From Acinetobacter gyllenbergii CIP 110306 = MTCC 11365 (GTDB taxonomy: Bacteria > Pseudomonadota > Gammaproteobacteria > Pseudomonadales > Moraxellaceae): a DNA stretch of 64,000 nucleotides. The DNA lies in assembly GCF_000413855.1 (NCBI RefSeq), contig NZ_ATGG01000026.1, positions 1 to 64,000 on the forward strand, given 5' to 3'. Within the stretch, counting starts at the first letter, position 1; each line of letters begins with the position of its first letter. Position numbers and translations under genes: made by a program. The notes under the pieces are model-generated. The model was not told the origin of the DNA. It searched no databases and worked only from the letters and a program-made list of their open reading frames with translations. Of the stretch, positions 59,913 through 64,000 are shown piece after piece.

Positions 59913-61205
59913 ATGCCAAAGGCAAATAAACTTACTTTAGCGGTTTTGATTAATGCCGCGTTAATTACCTCAACATATGCAAGCGAACAAAGCGAAGCAA
60001 AAGGACTTGTTGAAGATGCCAAAGGGGATATTTTATTCCGTACTGGTTATTTAAATCGTGACAAAAAGAATGGTGTCGAAGACACAAGTTCATATGCTCA
60101 AACGGCAATGGTGAAACTGGAAACTGGTTTTACTCAAGGTTTAGTTGGCTTTGGTGTGGGTGTTATTGGTGACGGCTCTTTTAAATTAGGCTCAAACAAT
60201 AATGCTGGTAACGGCATGATCCCACGTGAACGCTTAAATGGTAAAGACAATACTGGCGATACCTATGATCATTGGGCACGTGGTGGCGGTTTTGTAAAAG
60301 CACGTATTTCAAATACAACCGTGACTTATGGTACCCAAATTTTAGACATCCCTGTCTTAGCCAGCAATACCACACGTTTGGTTCCTGAATACTTTGAAGG
60401 TGTGTTAGCTACCAGTCGTGAGATTGATGGTTTAGAATTAACTGCGGGTAAATTCACCAAAGATCAATATTCAGATCAAATCAATACTGATGGTCGTCGT
60501 CTCGACCGTGCAGTGGTTTGGGGTGCGAAATACAAATTTGATGACAACTTAAATGCAGCTTATTTCGGCTTAGACAGCAAAGATAAGTTGGATCGTCATT
60601 ATATCAATGTGAACTATAAGCAAGCATTAGACAAAAACAGTGGTTTGACTTATGACTTAAGCGCATACCATACCAAGTGGGATGAAAAAGGCAGTACGTA
60701 TTCAAGTACAACTGATGATTTGTCTAATCGTAAAAATACCATTTGGGCGCTTTCTACAACGTATAACACAGGTCCGCACAGTGTGATGTTGGCTTACCAA
60801 CAAAACAATGGCAATACCGGTTATGACTATGGTGAGAATGCTGATGGTGCACAAAGTATCTATTTGCCAAACTCTTACCTGTCTGACTTCATTGGTAACA
60901 GTGAAAAATCTGCACAGCTTCAATATAACGTCGATTTTGGTAGCTATGGCGTTCCAGGTTTAAGCTGGACCACTGCGTATGTTTACGGTTGGGACATCAA
61001 AGTTAAGAACTTGACTGACAATGCCAAAGAACGTGAATTCTTTAACCAAGTGAAATACACCGTTCAATCTGGTTTTGCTAAAGACGCAAGCTTACGTTTA
61101 CGTCATTCTTACTACCGTGCAAGCGATGAATATCAAACAAATGCCTACATTGGTGACACCAACGAATGGCGTATCTGGCTTGATATTCCTGTGAAATTAT
61201 TCTAA
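59913..61205 (+). CDS. OprD-family outer membrane porin
   Basis: The 430-aa protein has a signal peptide (cleavage after TYA). The OprD/Occ family pattern then follows (FRTGYLNRDKKNG, WARGGGFVKARISNTTVTYGTQ, LDIPVLASNTTRLVPEYFEG, an 18-strand barrel, and the end RIWLDIPVKLF). Such porins take up small carboxylates or basic amino acids; the substrate is not readable. The ATG at 59913 has GAGG six bases upstream. Confidence 0.93.
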   Translation: MPKANKLTLAVLINAALITSTYASEQSEAKGLVEDAKGDILFRTGYLNRDKKNGVEDTSSYAQTAMVKLETGFTQGLVGFGVGVIGDGSFKLGSNNNAGNGMIPRERLNGKDNTGDTYDHWARGGGFVKARISNTTVTYGTQILDIPVLASNTTRLVPEYFEGVLATSREIDGLELTAGKFTKDQYSDQINTDGRRLDRAVVWGAKYKFDDNLNAAYFGLDSKDKLDRHYINVNYKQALDKNSGLTYDLSAYHTKWDEKGSTYSSTTDDLSNRKNTIWALSTTYNTGPHSVMLAYQQNNGNTGYDYGENADGAQSIYLPNSYLSDFIGNSEKSAQLQYNVDFGSYGVPGLSWTTAYVYGWDIKVKNLTDNAKEREFFNQVKYTVQSGFAKDASLRLRHSYYRASDEYQTNAYIGDTNEWRIWLDIPVKLF

Positions 61206-61230
61206 TTCACAGTTGATCAAGCAATAAAAA

Positions 61231-61262
61231 AAAACTCCATTCGAATGAATGGAGTTTTTTTT
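61231..61262 (+). terminator. Terminator after the OprD-type gene
   Basis: The stem AACTCCATTC/GAATGGAGTT is followed by eight T. Confidence 0.93.
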
Positions 61263-61307
61263 ATGACCAAGCTTTAAAAATTTCAAGCTTGGCTCAGCAT
61301 TTCAAAG

Positions 61308-61835
61308 TTACTTTTTAGCCGCTTCGATTGCTTTAAGTACTTCTGCTTTCGCAACGTCAGCACCTTCCCAACCACTGATTTTTACCCACTTACCAGGCTC
61401 TAAATCTTTGTAGTGAGCAAAGAAATGCTCAACTTGGCTAATCAATAACGGTGGAAGATCCGTATATTCTTGAACATCTTTATACAGTGGAGATAATTTT
61501 TCGTGTGGAACCGCGATGAGTTTCGCGTCGATACCACCGTCATCTTCCATTTTCAATTTACCGACTGGGCGGCAACGAATCACAGAACCAGCAGCAACAG
61601 GGTGTGGAGTTACAACAAGTACGTCTAATGGGTCACCATCTTCAGACAATGTATTTGGCACATAACCGTAGTTTGCTGGGTAGAACATTGCTGTACCCAT
61701 GAAACGGTCTACAAATAACGCATCTGAATCTTTATCGATTTCATATTTGATTGGCGCTGCATTTGCAGGAATTTCAATGATGACATAGATGTCGTTTGGT
61801 GCGTCTTTACCCGCAGGAATATTGCTATAGCTCAT
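61308..61835 (-). CDS. ppa: Inorganic pyrophosphatase
   Basis: This is a 175-aa family I soluble pyrophosphatase, which drives biosynthetic reactions by hydrolysing PPi. Seen are the signature [33 protein letters not shown] and [16 protein letters not shown]. Confidence 0.97.
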   Translation of the reverse strand: MSYSNIPAGKDAPNDIYVIIEIPANAAPIKYEIDKDSDALFVDRFMGTAMFYPANYGYVPNTLSEDGDPLDVLVVTPHPVAAGSVIRCRPVGKLKMEDDGGIDAKLIAVPHEKLSPLYKDVQEYTDLPPLLISQVEHFFAHYKDLEPGKWVKISGWEGADVAKAEVLKAIEAAKK

Positions 61836-61950
61836 ATCAACACTCGTTTAATATTGTGAAGTCAGATGTAAATCGGACAGATTATAACGTGAATACAATG
61901 AAAATGATGCTAGATATATATACAGCTGGAGAATTTTATAGCCAGTAGTA

Positions 61951-62364
61951 TTAGGTCATTTTGATGGTAATCACGAACAGTAAAATTGGACAAAGCAGAG
62001 AGAAAAACCAGATGATGGAACGTAATGTCGCAAGATTGGCTAAATAACAGATCCCATAAATCACACGAAATACAATATAGGCCCAGCCGAGGGTCAGAAT
62101 AAAGCGTTCTGGTACCACCATATATTCAGCCATCAGGATTGCAGCGATAAACAAAGGCAGGCTTTCAAAACTGTTTTGCTGTACTGCATTGGCACGTGCC
62201 GACAAGCCCGTGGTTTTGGCTAAAAACTCACGCGGATTTTGATTATCTTTTGCTTGAAAACCACCTTTTGATTTCGCAATCAAGGTAAACACATACGGCA
62301 ACAAACATGCGACTATAATCATCAATATAATGCCGCTAATACCTTGCATGCTGAGATCCATCAT
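61951..62364 (-). CDS. MAPEG family membrane protein
   Basis: The 137-aa protein has four transmembrane segments and the MAPEG core (LSARANAVQQNSFESLPLF, then FRVIYGICYLANLATLRSIIW). Eukaryotic relatives are glutathione transferases/peroxidases; the role of the bacterial members is unclear. The gene stands alone. Confidence 0.87.
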   Translation of the reverse strand: MMDLSMQGISGIILMIIVACLLPYVFTLIAKSKGGFQAKDNQNPREFLAKTTGLSARANAVQQNSFESLPLFIAAILMAEYMVVPERFILTLGWAYIVFRVIYGICYLANLATLRSIIWFFSLLCPILLFVITIKMT

Positions 62365-62499
62365 TTGAAGTTCTTCTGATCATGCTATCATAATCTATAA
62401 TTTATTGAACTTTCATTTATGCTTGTTCTACAAGCGTTTCTTTTACACCGCGTTTTTGTGTAAAAGTTGTGTTTTTTCATACAGTTTTAAGGTCAAACT

Positions 62500-62895
62500 A
62501 TGCAACAGCAAGATCAAAAAGAAATGTTTGATGTTTTGGCACAGCAACGACAACATCAGCTTTTGGTTGATCGTGTCTTGAAAGTCGTGCTCCCAATCAT
62601 GGCATTTTTACTCAGTGTGATTTGTGCCAATCTGAATTGGCAGTCAACTCTGGGGACATTTGTGATTCTAACAGTGGCCTTTTATGCTGTTGGTATTTAT
62701 CGCTTAACACTCTGGCACTGGCTCGCAGTGATTGTGCTATATGCTGTTGCCGATAATTATTTTAGCTTTAATGGCATTGACCCAACCCGTTTACGCTTTC
62801 AATTGGCCACTATGGTGGTATTTGTCGGCATTGTTGGAATCGGACGTCCTTATATCGACCGTTGGTTAATGAAATCAAATAATAGTACTAAATAA
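62500..62895 (+). CDS. Small membrane protein of unknown function
   Basis: The 131-aa protein has a hydrophilic Gln-rich N-terminus (about 1-22) and four predicted transmembrane segments (about 27-43, 50-66, 70-86 and 102-117). I recognise no family. Two small hairpins precede it (62421-62435 and 62440-62466). Confidence 0.7.
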   Translation: MQQQDQKEMFDVLAQQRQHQLLVDRVLKVVLPIMAFLLSVICANLNWQSTLGTFVILTVAFYAVGIYRLTLWHWLAVIVLYAVADNYFSFNGIDPTRLRFQLATMVVFVGIVGIGRPYIDRWLMKSNNSTK

Positions 62896-62907
62896 ATCCA
62901 AATAAAA

Positions 62908-62932
62908 AAGCGCCGCAATTGCGGCGCTTTTC
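62908..62932 (+). terminator. Terminator after the small membrane protein gene
   Basis: The stem AAGCGCCGC/GCGGCGCTT with loop AATT is followed by TTTC. Confidence 0.88.
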
Positions 62933-62937
62933 AAGTA

Positions 62938-62958
62938 CCTCCCTTTTTTAAAGGGAGG
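62938..62958. repeat. Short palindromic hairpin beside fadD
   Basis: CCTCCCTTT-TTT-AAAGGGAGG lies 13 bp after the fadD stop and is followed by CTAGGTGGGATT. I have the impression this sequence recurs between Acinetobacter genes, but only one copy is seen here. It could act as an RNA-stabilising end for fadD mRNA. Confidence 0.5.
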
Positions 62959-62971
62959 CTAGGTGGGATTC

Positions 62972-64000
62972 TTAAGCGGGTTTACGTAAATCTTTACGTA
63001 AGATTTTACCTACGTTAGATTTCGGTAATTCTTCCATAAACTCAACATAACGTGGGCACTTGTAGCCTGTTAGGTTTTGTTTTGCATAAGCAATAATTTC
63101 TTCAGTGGTTAAAGATGGATCTTTTTTCACAATGAATAATTTTGGCACTTCACCTGATTTTTCATCTGGAACGCCAATTGCAGCCACTTCCAATACTTTT
63201 GGATGCTTCGCAATCACTTCTTCAATTTCACTTGGGTAAACGTTAAAACCAGACACCAAGATCATGTCTTTCTTACGGTCAACAATCTTCACATAACCAC
63301 GTGAATCCATCACACCGATATCACCCGTACGGAAGTAATTGTCAGCCGTCATCACTTTCGCAGTTTCATCTGGACGATTCCAATAACCCTTCATCACTTG
63401 TGGGCCACGGATCGAGATTTCACCTTGTTCACCCAGTGCAACTTCGTTACCGTCATCATCCAAAATCGCAACTTCAGTTAATGGCAATGGGATACCAATC
63501 GTGCCACTGAATTCAGTTGTTGCAGGTGGATTCGCTGTTGCAACAGGCGAAGTCTCAGATAAACCATAACCTTCGATAATGGTTGTACCTGTGATCTTTT
63601 TCCATGCTGCTGCAGTCGATGGCAATACTGCCATACCACCGCCCATCGCCATCTTCAGATTGCTATGGTCAAGCTGTTTGAATTCTTCGTTATTCACCAA
63701 AGCATTAAACAAGGTGTTTACCGCTGGGAAGAATGAAGGTTGATATTTACGTAACTCGCCAACCACTGCTGGTAAATCGCGAGGATTCGGGATCAAGATA
63801 TTGGCTTGACCTTTGTACATACCGTAAAGCGCACACACCATGAATGCAAAGATGTGATACAGCGGTAATGCACAAACAATGCGATCACCTTTAGCACTAT
63901 CAGAAGCACCAAACTTACTTGAGAAAATCGCTTCACACTGCAGTAAGTTCGCGACAAGGTTACGATGCGTCAGTTCTGCACCTTTAGAAACACCTGTGGT
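62972..64000 (-). CDS. fadD: Long-chain fatty acid--CoA ligase, C-terminal part
   Basis: The reading frame stays open to the right window edge; the ATG near 63841 is internal. The visible 342 residues contain the AMP/ATP loop TTGVSKGAELTHRN, then GYGLSETSPV, YFRTGDIG, the KDMILVSGFNVYPSEIE linker and the C-terminal lysine region SNVGKILRKDLR. FadD activates fatty acids for beta-oxidation. Confidence 0.93.
   Translation of the reverse strand, partial: TTGVSKGAELTHRNLVANLLQCEAIFSSKFGASDSAKGDRIVCALPLYHIFAFMVCALYGMYKGQANILIPNPRDLPAVVGELRKYQPSFFPAVNTLFNALVNNEEFKQLDHSNLKMAMGGGMAVLPSTAAAWKKITGTTIIEGYGLSETSPVATANPPATTEFSGTIGIPLPLTEVAILDDDGNEVALGEQGEISIRGPQVMKGYWNRPDETAKVMTADNYFRTGDIGVMDSRGYVKIVDRKKDMILVSGFNVYPSEIEEVIAKHPKVLEVAAIGVPDEKSGEVPKLFIVKKDPSLTTEEIIAYAKQNLTGYKCPRYVEFMEELPKSNVGKILRKDLRKPA

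Overview
This window is a stretch of ordinary chromosome from an Acinetobacter species (Moraxellaceae, Gammaproteobacteria). The species is not resolved. The assignment rests on moderately AT-rich DNA (by eye), Acinetobacter-like protein sequences (H-NS, OprD-type and TorF-type porins, an uninterrupted comM), and gene orders such as argH // algZ-algR-hemC-hemD-hemX-hemY, feoA-feoB plus a Cys-rich membrane protein, xerD-dsbC-hom-thrC and pepA-holC. No prophage, complete insertion sequence, CRISPR array, integron or defence island is visible. The only mobile-looking DNA is a non-coding, MITE-like element of about 270 bp abutting cpdA.

Layout. 1-767: the 5' end of tuf and the tRNA-Thr/Tyr/Gly/Thr cluster that precedes it, with a promoter. 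797-7717: trpE, gph, an FHA protein and three type II secretion genes (gspD, gspC, gspN). 7895-9060: H-NS and a hotdog thioesterase. 9057-14826: the haem block hemY-hemX-hemD-hemC and the AlgZ/AlgR-type two-component pair, divergent from argH and yggX. 16533-18807: a candidate small RNA, phoU and an unknown lipoprotein. 18847-23458: TPP riboswitch, thiC, nudF, cpdA, the MITE-like repeat and dksA. 23461-29883: gluQ, ftsW, murD, a small membrane protein and the Fur-type feo operon. 30031-34530: xerD, dsbC, hom, thrC. 34659-39611: pbpG, gacA, pilS, pilR. 39652-48045: ctpA, gpmI, lptG, lptF, pepA, holC, a coiled-coil protein and ribE. 48197-52301: glpF, an orphan adenine methyltransferase, ribD, nrdR. 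52427-56302: amtB, glnK, ubiK, comM. 56343-61205: two TorF porins flanking a TSUP permease, then an OprD-type porin. 61308-64000: ppa, a MAPEG protein, a small membrane protein and the 3' part of fadD.

The most interesting signals are regulatory. (1) The thiC leader has a TPP aptamer followed by two mutually exclusive perfect pairings (9 bp and 11 bp) that look like a translational switch placing the ribosome-binding site in a hairpin loop. (2) Near-perfect sigma-54 promoters lie before both TorF porin genes and between glnK and amtB, suggesting a nitrogen-type regulon. (3) A compact promoter-hairpin-terminator unit at 16640-16760 looks like an undescribed small RNA. Its C-rich loop can pair with the unusual G-rich Shine-Dalgarno regions of the TorF genes. 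(4) A Fur box sits inside the feoA promoter. I found no convincing new multi-gene system; nearly all the coding content is core metabolism and cell envelope.
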